Shown: piece by piece, positions 1-13,008 of the stretch | Numbering within the stretch: position 1 is the first letter of the stretch | Layout of the letters: every line of letters begins with the position of its first letter | DNA from: Onthophagus taurus | Taxonomy: Eukaryota; Arthropoda; Insecta; Coleoptera; Scarabaeidae | Assembly: GCF_036711975.1 (NCBI RefSeq) | Contig: NC_091966.1 | Location: forward strand, 27,287,501-27,351,500 | Direction: 5' to 3' | DNA: 64,000 bases | Notes under the pieces: model-generated | What the model was told of the DNA's origin: nothing | Database searches by the model: none | The model's input: only the letters and a program-made list of their open reading frames with translations | Program-made: the position numbers and the translations under genes

Positions 1-781
1 ATTAGATGTAATCGTGCCTAAAGACGAGCAACTTTTTGATGTTTGAAACGAATTTCTTACGAGAAAACTATTTTCATCGATTTTATCTTCTATTATTTTA
101 TTTCACATGAACGGAATAGTTCATTTTATTTAAAATTACTAAAATTTTCATAGATCTCCGAAAGATAGCCTATGTGGACAACAAATTTGGCACACCTGTT
201 ACGGAATGAGCAACAAGTAATGATACATTGTGTTCTTTACGGCAGTTAGATGAATCTATAAACAATACACATGAATGTCACTCATGCTGCCAACAAGTTC
301 AGCTTTTTCCTTTGTTAAGCCTAAATAAAAGTAGTTAAATTTTCCATATGTTGAAACTCTGCGTCTGTTTTTCCTCTAACATGGGCATATCCAGGGTAAC
401 AATAACATTATCCAAGTATTAACTTTAGGGACATTAAAATTATGGCTAAATATCAGTAATATCATCGGTGCAAACGTAACAATCGTTAGTTAACTAATCG
501 TTGTTAAACATTACTTACTTGACTGGTTATACAATAAGAAAAATCAATTTTAGAAAAACTTCAAAGAAAGACTTCGTGGTCTGAGAAAACCGTAGTGTAG
601 ATGTCGTGTTTATGAATAATCTACGAAGCGGTGAATGACACATCTTTTTTATTGACATATTCCACAAAGATAATACAAATTCATTTAAAACTAAATGCTA
701 AAGACACTTGAGTGAGCCTGATCTAACATTTTTGATACCAAAAATAAATTAATTAGATCCATGTTGCAAGTTCGGAAAGTA
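1..781. other. AT-rich intergenic DNA, no gene seen
   Basis: No open frame of useful length and no recognisable domain on either strand. The stretch is AT-rich and contains only short imperfect palindromes, such as one around 484-506 centred on GTTAAC. Nothing functional can be supported. Confidence 0.6.
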
Positions 782-1049
782 TATAAAAAAGAAATCAAAA
801 CATCTTACTTGCTATAATTTTAATTTAAACGGAACTAGTTTCGTGCTACAAGCTCATCCTCAGCCGAATCTAATTAATAAAGGAAAAATCATATAATCAT
901 ATGAAAATTTTATTAATAAGATTTAAGTAATAAGATTTACATTAAATAATAAGATTTTTATATGATTTTTCCCTTATTAATTAGATTCGGCTGAGGATGA
1001 GCTTAAAATTATAGCAAGTAAGAAGTTCAAGTAAAATTTCTTTTTTATA
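782..1049. repeat. Small foldback repeat with asymmetric arms
   Basis: The ends pair (782-795 with 1036-1049), and the arms 804-823 with 1001-1022 and 851-895 with 959-1004 are inverted copies. The left arm has about 27 extra bases (824-850) that the right arm lacks. Read on the minus strand, the left arm plus this extra part gives CTGAGGA, then a short GC/GC stem with a TTGTA loop, then CGAAAC. This resembles the core boxes of a type I hammerhead ribozyme. No protein is encoded. It is probably a small non-autonomous element or the terminal repeat of a Penelope-like element; the identity is inference. Confidence 0.6.
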
Positions 1050-1375
1050 TACCTTAAATAAACTGCACCATTATAACTAAAGGAGTCAGAGTAATTAATA
1101 CTGCGACTTATAATTTTATACCACTTAATTTTTCCAAATGTTGGGTAAAAGTCTATATTAATAAAATTACTTTACCCTGTGTCTTCCGCTGTTCGTTCTA
1201 GGACACTGTTTCAAAAACTTTCAACATCTAAATTTTCGTAACGCTGTAAAAAAATTGCATATACTTTAATACTAATCAAAATATGTTTCGGTTTTTCTAT
1301 TTTAGTACATAATACAAAATACATACTAAACGAAAATGAAAATTTATTCATTATAAAATATAAATAAAAGTTATA

Positions 1376-2494
1376 TACGGGGAGTTTCTATAAGTCGTAG
1401 CATAATTTTAATCACAAATACTAGAGTGAAAATGATGACGATTCGTGTAAAAATTTTTGATCTAAACCCATAAATGGCTAAGATAACATTTTCTTAAATA
1501 TTTTCAATATGGTTTGTCGTAGAAAGAATAAATTTGGCAAACAGTGCAATGTTATCATAAAAAATCGTTTAAGATCACTATTGGAAATATCGAACCACGG
1601 GATCAATGCTGCACAGGATGTTCAAAAAGGTTATTTCTTTAAAACTTTTTTATTACCTATGTCATAAACCCTTAAATTTTATAACTGATTCTAAAAGCCT
1701 ATTTAATTCTATTAAATTAATTATTTATACTCTTAGAAATTTTTGATTAGACGCATCGTTTTTTAGATATTTGCAAAAAAATACAACATCGATTTTGGAA
1801 TGCTTTCATTAATCGTATGTGCCTATGGAAACAAATAGTAGGTAAAGACAATCTGATAGAAAAACATGTCTAAATATCGAAAGACATTTACGTGAGACAG
1901 AAGTATGTAAATAACGGAAATCTGAGGTCAGTTCCTACACCCCAACTAGAAGAACACATTTTGAATTTTGTAGCAGATCGTAGTACTGCTAGTACTGTTA
2001 ATAGCAACAGTTTAGACATTTCAGAATATATGTAAGGTACGTCTTGGTAAGTCCTACATGAACAGCAATTGTATCTATCCATTTATCGAGAGTACAAGAA
2101 TTTAAAATTGCTGATCAAAAATTTGTAAGAGTAAAAATAATTTCAAAATTAAATAGGCATTAAGAATCAGTTGGAAAATTTAATGGTTTATGACATAATA
2201 AAAAAGTTTTAAGGAAATAACCTTTGTAAACACCTATATAGCATTGATCCCGTGTTTGCATGTTTTCAAAAGTGATCTTAAACGATTTCTTATGATAACA
2301 TTACACCGTTTGCCAAATTTTATCTTTCTAAGACAAACCATACTGAAAATATTTAAGAAAATGTTTAAAAATTTCTTAACTTTGATATCTTAGCCATTTA
2401 TGGGTTTAGACCAAAAATTTTTACACGAATCGTCATCATTTTGACTCTAGTGTTTGTGATTAAAATTATGCCACGACTTACAGAAACACCTGTA
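1376..2494. mobile_element. Long foldback (terminal-inverted-repeat) DNA element, TA-flanked
   Basis: Sequence from about 1376 is repeated inverted up to about 2494. The arms run about 390 bp (roughly 1376-1765 and 2105-2494) and are diverged but easily aligned. Both ends read like TATAC..GG.G.TTTCT.TAAGTCG on the strand entering the element. The flanking TA and the ACAGG-type terminus suggest a Tc1/mariner-superfamily non-autonomous element. The centre (about 1770-2100) has no transposase. The arm divergence indicates an old copy. Confidence 0.75.
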
Positions 2495-4581
2495 TACTAT
2501 AAAATTTTTTTATTTAAAATAAGAAAGGTGCAATTGTTTATGGTCAGATGACCGATCATCACAATTTGATTCCCTGGTTGATAATTTTAATCTTACAGTT
2601 AGATGCGGTTCCAAATCCAAAAGTTTGTTCCTTTTATTCGACTTAAAGTCTACAAATGCTGAAAAAGCAAGTTCACATAGGTATGAAGTCGAAAAAGGCA
2701 AGATGTATTTCAGGACTTTTTCTGTTAAAACACTTCTTCTATTTATAACCAAAATGTTTTGATATCTTATCCACAATATTCATATTTAAATCAGAAAAAC
2801 ATGTGTTACGCGTTTTAGAGCATAAGCATCAATTTTAGTAGCAGTTTAGTAAGTTCAAATAAACGGTTTAGAATTTTTCTTCGAACATCATTTTATCTTA
2901 CATCCAATTTATTGATACATTTGCGAAAAGTCTCCAGAACTTTTACTGTAGATCAGCGGACATGTTACGTGTATGCAACAATGTGTGGATATGACATTTG
3001 GGGCAACATTCTGAATTCTTCATCTTTATTCACTAATACCGTACTTTTTGCTACATATATGATTATTCCAACACATTTATTCCAATGAATTTTGTTCTCT
3101 TAAATAAATTTATTCATAACGTTAAAGATGTATTCGATTCATCTATCATCTTTTCTCATACACATATTTTGCTCAATTTTCCCTCTTGAATACATATTGA
3201 TTTACTGTGCTTTGCAAAGTTTTGCCGACATCTTATTACTTACTGCCTTGTTGTTTTGTTTTAGTTCTACACTTGATTTCAATTAATTTTCAATAACAAT
3301 TAGGAAAGAGCGATTTTTACTCAATTCACAACTCAATTCAAATTGAATAGAGTTGATTTTAATCGGGATTTTTATAAGAACTTTTCAACACCATGGAATA
3401 TTAAAATAATTTGATTTTGATTTCACAAAGATTCTCACATATACTCAAGTACATTTTAAGCTGTTACCTCTGATGTAACAACTCCTGCCCTAACAATTTA
3501 AACAACGCTTGTATTAAATTAAATTCACATGATCATTTTGATAATCAACCCAAGTTATAAAACTGCATAAATTACATTTTCAATTATCATCTAATAGACA
3601 TTTGTTATTATAATACCGAATCTAACAGATTCTATAATTGTCTAGAATTGTTCATATTATTTTCATTCAATAAGGATTTAGGCACTATGTATAACTCACC
3701 TAGATGTTTCAATTTCATTTGAAATCAAAGAATTTTCTTTGACTCATCCTCAAAATATGAGAAATTATTTAGGAATCTCGGGTTCAAAAATATTTAAGCA
3801 CCGAAATGCATGAAATAGAACTTAAAATATATTTTATTTTGAATTCCTCATAATTTGTACAAAATGTCAACCTCGTAAAACAACGTTTTACATGCAATAA
3901 TGAAAAATTTTATATTAATGACATCGGCTAAGAAATAAAAAAAATCAACATGCACTTAGTAGACAACCTAAAAGAAACAACCAACAACGGTAATTTCGAA
4001 TAAACCTTCATCCATAATCCTTTTTTATCTCAAAAAAACCTTTTTAAAACAATCCTAGATTATTTCGAAATTCCAATAATTAATTAAACCTAGGATTGTA
4101 TTAGATAAATGAAAAGATTTCTTTAAATAAAATTTGGATGTACAATATTATTTACATGACTATCACACTGCAATAAACAAAATCAGCAGCTTATATCTTT
4201 TTTTTATTATAAGTTTTAAGAACAAAACCTACCGAATTAAACCAAGTTTATTCTGAACATATTACATGTACAGTTTTTTTTTATTCTTTTTTTAATACCT
4301 ATTATATACAAAGGGAACTTTTCTTAACATTTTCACTATCCTACAGAATCATCACACTGTCTAAATAGACCCGGCTCACAAACGATTTCCAACGTTACTA
4401 AGCGTTTTGTACATTAATTATTACTTTTTATAAATGAAATATAATAGTCGCTTAAGAAAACGTTCGTGGGACGTTATAAATTAAAACAATGGTCGATTGG
4501 ATTAAAATTGCGCTTGGGTAATGACCGAAAAAATCTATTCAACAAAATGAAAAACCCTCTCTCAACTATTATTAATTATAT
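2495..4581. other. AT-rich intergenic region and CTCF 3' flank
   Basis: No supported gene. The AT-rich segment downstream of the CTCF stop contains a minus-strand polyadenylation hexamer (AATAAA, complement of 4280-4285) about 300 bp after the stop, plus further T-rich stretches near 4200. It therefore probably holds the CTCF 3' UTR. The open frames on the plus strand at 4466-4921 are antisense to the glutamate-rich last CTCF exons. Confidence 0.5.
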
Positions 4582-7500
4582 TCAGTCCATCCCTAGAAGG
4601 GTTATTGTTCCTTTTCCATGTCTTATATCTTCATCTTCTTCTTCTTCCTCCTATAAAAATCAATACAAAAATAGAGTTACGTTTTAAAAAAAAATCAAAA
4701 AGTACACACAAATGTTTAAATACATACTTATAATTATTAAAATAAAACCTTTGATAAATAAATTAACTTACATCAAAACCAAAACACGTTTCCATATCAT
4801 GGTCCATTTTCTTCTCATCTTCTTCTTCCTCATCTTCATCTTCTTGTTCCACTTTAGTTGTAACTCTCCTCGCCGATTGAAGAGCTTTTATAACATCTTC
4901 ATCATGCAAATCTATTTATAACAAAAAAAAATAACTAAATTGTAACACAACACAACAAAAATATAAAAATACCATGATCTTGAAGAATCCCTTCTCCAAG
5001 CATATCACTTTGTCCTTCAACAACCATCGCTTGTTCTTCACCATCCGCAAGTTGAATTACTTCTAACACAACGTATTGTTGTCCATCTGATCCTTCAACA
5101 GCCATCATATCGGATTCTTCTTCTTCGTCGTCTGAACCTAATCCCGATCCCATAACTTCAACTTGTTGTCCATCGATCATTTGTATTTTCTTTTGGCGAC
5201 CCAATTTCAAAGCTAATTGTTTTTCTTGTATACTCGAATCGGGATCGTGAACTGCCATATGACGAATTAAGTTTCCTTTGTGTCTAAATGGTCTATGACA
5301 TTCTGGACATTCGTGAGTTTTCTCTTTTGGTGTAGGCGGAACATAAAGTGGGTTATGGTATAAGTTCATATGGCGTTTTAATAATTGTTTCTGTCTGAAA
5401 CTCTGATCGCATTGTTCGCATTGGAACGGTTTCTGATCGGTATGAATCAACATATGGGATTCTAAATGTCTAGCGGAAATAGAAGCGTACGGGCACAAAT
5501 CGCACTTAAAACATTTCTCACCTTCGTGTGTTTTATTATGCAATTTGTAACTGTAACGATCCGGAAACGATTTTCCACATCTTTTACATTTTAACGGTTT
5601 ATCTGAAGTGTGTAATTTTTGAACGTGTATCCTCAAATCAGTTTTTCTACCGCAAGTTGTGGGACATAACTCGCATTGAAAAACAGGTTTGTCGCCAACG
5701 TTATGAATCAATTTATGAGCTTTTAAACTATTCGATTGTGTAAATCTCGCCTGGCAAATATCGCATTCATATGGCCTTTCCCCAGTATGAATCCTAAGAT
5801 GTCTTTTCAATTTAAAAGTATCTGGACTCGCATAAGTACAATGCGGACATTGATATGGACGTTCACCAGTATGACATCGAATGTGTCTCTTTAACTTCGA
5901 TAATTCAACGCTTGCATAATCGCACTCATTACATTTATGTGGTTTTTCATGGGTGTGACGGTAACGAACGTGACGGACAAGTTCGCCGGAAGTAGTAAAT
6001 GCAGCGTCGCAATATTTGCATTGATGCGGTTTGGTACCCGTATGAGTGTTTACGTGATTTTGTAAAGAAGCGACGGTTTTAAAACCACGTTCACAAACGC
6101 TGCATTTGTGTGGACGTTCTTCCGAATGCGATTTCATATGGCGCGATAATAAATAACGTTTTGGACTAGTGTAATTGCAATAGTTACACATGTATGGTTG
6201 GGAAACGACTTGGGATCGTCTCAGAGGAATTTTTACTATTTTCGATTTGTCGTCTTCGGCTTCTGAATCAACTACGTTTCCTTCTTCATTATCATCAAAG
6301 TCATAAACTAAGTTAAAAAAAAAGTTTTTTGTTAAAAATGTGCTTATAATTTTATGAAAAATAATGTAATTAGTACCAGTAATACCCTAAAGAGCTCTAG
6401 AATTCTTTGAAGTTTTTAAAAATATTCCTGTTCTTTTTACTATAATAGTAAAAATAGCGGAACGATACTTTTTAAATTCTTAAAGATACAATTTCACAGA
6501 TAAATCTCTCTCACACCTAATAAGTTCTATATAAATCTGTAAGTTAACCTAAATTGTAGAGCTAGGATATATTTTTGGAAAAAATTGAGTGAGCATGAAC
6601 TTGGCCTTTTTATTAATTGCATCTTGATTAGTTAGATGAGTGGTCTATCATTATCTCAAGGTATTATTTTGAAAAGAATGACGAATGTGATTAAAGGATT
6701 TGATAAATAATTGTGCACTCTTTAAATATAGAACGTTTTCTGCTTTGATATATATAAATACCTGTTTGTTTTCTTACAATGTATTAAGTTTATTACAAAT
6801 ATTAATTAAAATGGCACTTGACGCCATTTAATGTTAACTTAAAACGCTTATTATTTTATATTAATCTTCAAATTATAACTAAGTACATAAACACCTTTGA
6901 AAACACTCAGAAAATAATCATTTGATTAAATTCAAGATTAGTAATCAGAAAAATATTAGGATTTTATAAAAACATTTATAAAAAGGTTAAAAATTCTACA
7001 AATTGTATTAAAGCACAAACTGAAAAATACTTATACTATACTACAGCACAAAACACCTATATTGTACAACAGCAAAATATAGATATAAAAATATCAATAC
7101 CATCAATCATTGAACATTTGGCCCAATCAAAAATGTATATAATCAATTTAGATGGAGCTGGAGAGAATATAATAGGGTTAGCAATAAGAAAACAAACACT
7201 TATGAGAAATATCCCAACAATATGAGAGAATATCATAAGCCATGCCAAAAAGGTAATTTGAATATATTGAGATCAAAAGGTTGTGTCAAGAGTGGGTATA
7301 AAGGAAAAACTGATGACTTAAAAGCTAAAACCAGGACATTTAATTAAAAAGTTATTTATTAAAAGCAACCTAAAAATAGCTGATATGATATTGTCTCAAC
7401 GCGTCACTCCAATATAAACACCTGCATATATAATAATGTGACATCATTTGCTCCAGCAAGTTAGATACGATTTTAAGGCACTATATAAACAATAGATATT

Positions 7501-10500
7501 AAATATAGAAAAACTACAGGAAATAGTGAGTATGTTTGTTAAATACACAGTCTTTTATTTCCAACCAAATCGTTTAATGGTTGAAATTGAAATCGTTGCA
7601 ATACTCAATCATGTTTTAATTACATAGTCCAGTTTTAAATTGTTGTTTTTGAATTAGTTTAAAAATACATACGTAAGTAATTAACCACAGGGCAGAAAAT
7701 AATGCAAATGAGCTGACGTAAGAGAATAGTACACAATGAGTAAATTAAATCAAACATACTCTGTAACTGAAGGACAACATAAGCGAGAGTTTAATGTAAA
7801 AAGCAAAATCCAAGGAGAGCAGAATGAATTAACTAATAATTTCAATAGGGTTTCCAGAGTGTTATAGATGTTTATTCTGACACTGATAGATTTGTTTATA
7901 ATTGCTATATAAGTTTTACTGTTGTTGGTTTACTATTAATATAATAAAGTATTGAAGTGAAAATATCTTAGTTATATAAAGTGTTAAATTATAAGAACAG
8001 AAATGTTATTAAATTTATAATGATTTTTTTGCATCCTTCTCCCAGTATCATATCTATACAAACTCTCCAAAATGCGTGTACAATGGAAAATCACAGATTC
8101 CTTGGCTCAAAATATGTAAGTCGATTTAAGATAAGTTATCTATATCCAAAGTTGCTCCTTAAATTAGTGCCAACTATGATATGGTTTTGTAATTGAAATG
8201 ACGTAAATAAGGCTTGAAGATATTTAAAAATACCTTTTTTCTGGCTTAACACCACTTACATAATAAAGTTTCAAAACTATGGCAGGATATGTCTATAAAT
8301 GGGCTATTCAGAAATTATAACAATGTAATTGTCGTTTGACAAGTAAAAAAAAATATAGGGTAATATCCGCTGAAAACATAACTTTTTCATCATTTCTGTG
8401 TTTCTAAAATTGTATTGGAAACCATAAAAAGATGTTAATTGAACCTAGGAACTCACTTCTGGAAAATGGTTTAAATTGATTTACGCGTTTTAGAATTATA
8501 AATAATAAAGGAATTTATTTTGCTAACTTTGAAATCCTCTAGCGGCGAAACGAAGCAACTTTGGATATAGATAACTTTAATCGACCTATTTTGAGCCAAG
8601 GAATCTGTGCTCTTCCATTGTAGACACATGTATATTAAGTTGATTTAGTTTGAGATAACAAAAACGATGATGAAATAGAAGTGCTTAAGTACTAACTCCA
8701 ACACTTAGCAAGAGACACATACAATAAGTGGAAAATTTTGTTGAATATATTTAATCTAAAAATTCTTTATCCTAGTCATGCAATAACATGAAATCGCAAC
8801 TTTTACAAATCGGATATTTCAAAGAACCATTTATTGTAGTACAGAACTTAGAAAAATGTTTGAAAAAGGTGCACACTAAAGTTTCAAACTGATACATCCT
8901 AATCAGTAAATGTGATTAGTATTGTGATCAGTATTAAAAGGTTTGAGGTTTCATAAATATGTTAATAATGAAATTATAATTTGTCAAAAAATCTACAATT
9001 CCTAAAAGTCCTAAAAGAATTTCTTTGGATTTGGCTCATTTATTTTCCCACAACCCTACTAACTTCAGTTTTCTCATTGAAAAAAAACTCATCAGAAAAG
9101 ATTTTTTTTCGTGATTTACAATCTACCTCACATATTCCAACAACAACATTATAAAATACTAATTATCAGTCAAAACTAGAATAACTCACAAAAAATAGAG
9201 AAACTGACATTCCATTGAAAGTGTTCAGAACAATCTGGGAGGACAGAATTAAAAAACTTGAAACGAATATCATCCCATACGTTTTCAAACAGTATGGAAG
9301 CTGGATACACATTTAATTCATAAATGTCTTAAAGGAAAATGATTTAATGCTTGAAAAATCAAGAAACCTAAAATCTCAATACAAATTACTCAATGAACAA
9401 ATCTTTAATCAATACCATATGATGACTTTTCTACTTTCAAATATTTAAGGAAACTAATCAAATTAAAAAAAAAGTTTTAAGTGTTTAATTTCCTCAATTC
9501 GGGTTTGTTATCTCTATTCATTTTTTTCGTCTACATTCCATTACAGTGTATTCATACACTTGTTATCATGCTTGTTTAAGTGATTCATATTTATGTCTTA
9601 TTAAAAAATATCATTTTAAATTATTTGCTCAAGGTCATGTTTTGCAAACAATTTGCTAAGTTAGTTTTTACATTCTTTATACTTTACAGTTTTTTATATT
9701 CTAATAAATTCAATAAGATGCTTTATATACAATTTATATAATTTTGTAATACTTTGTAATATTAATGATTTAGTGTTGCAGGTTTTCAACTCTAATGATG
9801 GGTTGGTTGTGATTACATATTATGTGACCTACATATTATTAAATTATTTTATCAAGAAAAATTATGTTGTATAAAATGAATTACACTAAAGCTTTTCTGT
9901 AATTCTAATTTAGGAAAGTTAATAAAAACGATTTTCAAAAATTGGTCAAATTGTGCTCAAATAAATCCCTATTAATTATATTATTGTTTTTAATTATGAT
10001 CATTGGGATCATGTAAATATAAACAGGATAACGTTTACAAACACTGGATCGTATAAAAGGGGGCAAAATGGTTTGATGACACACCCAAAGATATGTGACA
10101 AATGTTGCCAAAACTTTAGGTGAAGTATGCCTTTATTGGAAATAATGATGAAATTGATGATTTTTGTATTGTGATTTATTTTGAATGCATTTTATGGAGA
10201 TTACTAAAGAATTTGATAATAGCTGTTGTTTCAATGTTTACTCAAACGAGTTCATCATCACTTTAGATATCATCATTTTTAGTAAATATTCTAGTAATTA
10301 AAATTTCATTGTTCATATCATTAAAATGAAATATGTATATGAATTACATAAATAATAAATAAAGAATAAATTTGAATAACTTAAAATAATCTCCATCTGG
10401 CTGCAATTTTTTTGAATATATGAAATAAAATATAATAATGTCTCAATGTGTGACAAAGACATTAATGAAACAGAACAAATCATAAATTTAAGACTACCTA

Positions 10501-11808
10501 TAATCTTTCAATCAAGCATTTTAGAACTCTTGGGTAACTTCTGGTATTCTTAAAATAAATAATTAAGTTAAACAAAAGGAATAATAATATTTTACTCCAC
10601 TTTATCATATTATTAAATGTCTTACCTGCCATATCCTGTTCACCATCAGTTTGTTCGCCCTCCTTATCATCTGGTTGTTGAACAATAAGAACATAACTTA
10701 ATTCATTGGAGCTTGTATCAGCAGGAACAACTGTTATTCTTTGGTATGCGTTTCCATTATTAATGAGGATTTGGTTGTTGTCCCCTTCATCTCCAGGCAA
10801 ACCCTATATTCAAAGCATTCATAAAAACAAGAATAAATTAAATTCATAAAAACAAAACCAATTTTTTTTTCTTTTTTTAACACCCACAATCAACTTTAAA
10901 TAGTAAAAATGTTAAACTCTTTTATCTATCATTTTTGCAGTCATTTTTATCCTCACAATTTATTAATTCATGAGTATAAATAGATTAAACATTTTACTAG
11001 TGAATTTATTATTAATTAAATCGAAAATAGATAAAAAATGAAAAACAAAATTACCTCTTCACCTTCTTCTTCTCCTTCCTCCTCATTTTCATGATTTATA
11101 ATGAATTCGTCAGCCTCCCCACCTTCTGAATCATTAATTCCTGATACCATGGTCATAACTGGTTGAGTTTCTCCTTTTGCTTGATAATAATAATGACCTG
11201 CTTGGTCCACAAAATATGTTCCTTCATCACCATCGCCTTCATTATCATCTTCGATTTCTAAATTAAATTAAATTTTAATTAATTAGTTTTTTTTGTTAAT
11301 GTTTAAAATTAGTCTTAAAATACATATTTATATTAAAACAATTTTTTCAATAACTTCTTTCTCTTTTTAAGATCTATGCCTTGTGAGTAGTAAATCTAGT
11401 AAGTCTGGGGATCATCAGACTATATCTTTGATGTTGCAGAGTTCTCTGATGTCTCTCTGGTCCTCATCTCTGCTTTTTGAATGATTCTTTTTGTTGTAGA
11501 GTTTTCAGCCTTTGTTTCCATTAAGGGTCTATTACTTTACCTTAATTTATTACCAGTTTGCATCTTAACATAACCTAACTCTGACATAACCTAATTTAAC
11601 TTATTAATGAACTTAAGTTTAATAAAGATAGTTTTTTAATTAAAAGACTTAGAAAATGGGATTTACCTGTAACTTGTGGTGTGGCATTATTATCAGTGCT
11701 TTCAATTTCTTTTTGAAATCCCTCGAGATATGATTGTATCTCGGTGACGTTCTCCGAGGAGTCGGTGCCCTCCAGTTTGATTTGAGTTTGTCCAAACTGT
11801 GCAGTCAT
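4582..11808 (-). CDS. CTCF: CTCF, 11-zinc-finger insulator/chromatin architecture protein (6 coding exons)
   Basis: Coding exons on the minus strand: 11808-11667, 11257-11055, 10803-10626, 6307-4973, 4911-4772 and 4650-4582. All junctions are GT-AG with matching phases, giving 688 residues. CTCF is a nuclear DNA-binding protein that organises insulators and chromatin loops. The identity is seen directly: the 1335-bp exon alone encodes eleven consecutive C2H2/C2HC fingers (about residues 215-528), with the CTCF-specific order and linkers (HTGERPY, a finger with CELCPTTCGRK, a last finger starting CPECHRPF). The N-terminus (MTAQFGQTQIKLEG...) is long and acidic. The C-terminus is acidic, with the final 69-bp exon adding a run of Glu/Asp and ending ITLLGMD. 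If the last intron is retained, translation stops after two more residues (Val-Ser), so a shorter C-terminus is possible. Intron 3 is 4.3 kb and holds a foldback repeat. I chose the start at 11808 because it is the first ATG in frame, directly after a splice-acceptor-like GGTGCAG. Confidence 0.95.
6308..10625 (-). other. CTCF intron 3 (4.3 kb), mostly empty AT-rich DNA
   Basis: The intron is bounded by a donor GTAAGA at 10625 and an acceptor at 6308 after a pyrimidine run, on the minus strand. Inside I see no nested gene; the only structured part is the foldback near 8080-8622. Short frames at 7057-7248 and 7981-8196 have no recognisable content. Confidence 0.75.
8080..8622. repeat. Foldback repeat inside CTCF intron 3
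   Basis: About 80 bp at 8080-8159 (from ACAATGG through CACAGATTCCTTGGCTC to CCAAAGTTGC) reappears inverted at 8553-8622. The loop of about 390 bp has no coding content. This looks like a non-autonomous terminal-inverted-repeat element. Its position between the acidic N-terminal exons and the zinc-finger exon means both arms would be transcribed in the CTCF pre-mRNA. Confidence 0.7.
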
Positions 11809-11944
11809 CCTGCACCGGTTTAGAAACTAGGAAGATATAGGTAATTGTGGTTAAAATGAAGTAAAAAAGAAACGTGGGATTGTTTTGAGTGGGTTATAAA
11901 GATTTTAGCGAGTTAAAATAGGGAAGCAATGTATATGTATGTAC

Positions 11945-12660
11945 CTTAGATTGGTGATTTTGTAATAAACGGTTCCTTTTCTGGATAAATTAGGGACATT
12001 TACGTAGAAGAGCAATTAAGTAAATTACTTAACCGTTTAATGCTGTCTAGTTTCCTGGCTGGGTTATGTTCGGGCGATAAACACGTACAAAAATTGACGT
12101 AAAAATTTGATGCCGAAGCGTATAGACGCCATTTTACAAAAATAAGTAGACGCCGTCCGAATATTAGGTTACAATAAAACGTTAACAACATTTTCGTTTT
12201 AGTTTCACGTTCGATTTCGTTTCGAATCTTAATTATAAAGACATCCAAGCACTATTCATACTTAACAAAGCTAGATGTAGGGGGCATTTCGACAAAAATT
12301 TCAGAAATTAGCACCGTTGGCGCTGTCATCAATATGGAGTCATAGGGAAAGTGGTGTACGACTAAAACGTGATTATTTCACTTAATTGGGGACTTGCACG
12401 GGACGAAATCCGCATTGTTTTACCCGGAATCGATGAACGTACGTACGAGGATGAACCGAAATCGTACCGGATCGACGAAAATTTAATAAAACATTTTCAA
12501 ATCTTACCTTATAACTGCAAGAAGAGGGCGTATCGGGTCGAACAGCGTCTATTATAAAGAACCAGAGATGGCGAAGCCAGCGTCGGTCGTTTAGGGACAG
12601 GACAATTGGTAACTGCATGCGCACACTGCGCATGTCTCGATCGTACGGCTTTTTTTGACC
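11945..12660. promoter_or_regulatory. CTCF promoter region, CpG-dense, with NRF1-like palindrome
   Basis: Compared with the AT-rich flanks, 12000-12700 is rich in CG dinucleotides. Upstream of the CTCF start codon, a possible 5'-UTR intron uses a donor AAG/GTAC at 11945-11944 on the minus strand. At 12616-12634 there is a perfect inverted pair CATGCGCA-CAC-TGCGCATG, which resembles the NRF1/Ewg-type GCGCATGCGC site. No protein gene can be supported in the short frames here on either strand. Confidence 0.55.
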
Positions 12661-12949
12661 TATCCTGACGTTGATAATCGTATTTGCGCGGGAAAGTTCG
12701 TTAATAAAAGAATAATAAACAGTTTTTTGGAGGGAAACATAAATCTGTTACTTTTTACTCTTTTTACCTAAACCTAACAGAGAAATGCTTACTTAATAAT
12801 TAAATTATTATTATTTATTAAGATTTCATTAATTAAATTATCATTTTCAATGTCTTTAACAATTAATTTATACTTCAAATAAAATTATTACAATAATAGA
12901 TAGATGATAATTTAATCATTTTCAAATTAAAAATCATGGCATTAAATTA
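12661..12949. other. AT-rich spacer
   Basis: Simple AT-rich sequence between the CTCF promoter and the transposon complex. Nothing recognised. Confidence 0.5.
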
Positions 12950-13008
12950 TTACTTCCTCTGTCCGAAAATAATTGCTACATCTGAGTTTAACTTTTGTCC
13001 GAGAATAG

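Noticed and set aside
4466..4921. Two plus-strand frames including a serine-rich run
   Set aside because: They are antisense to the Glu-rich last exons of CTCF (GAA/GAG codons read as TTC/CTC); no independent evidence of a gene.
12369..12633. Overlapping frames on both strands in the CTCF promoter
   Set aside because: They arise from CpG/GC richness, have no recognisable domain and overlap each other antisense; kept as a promoter region.
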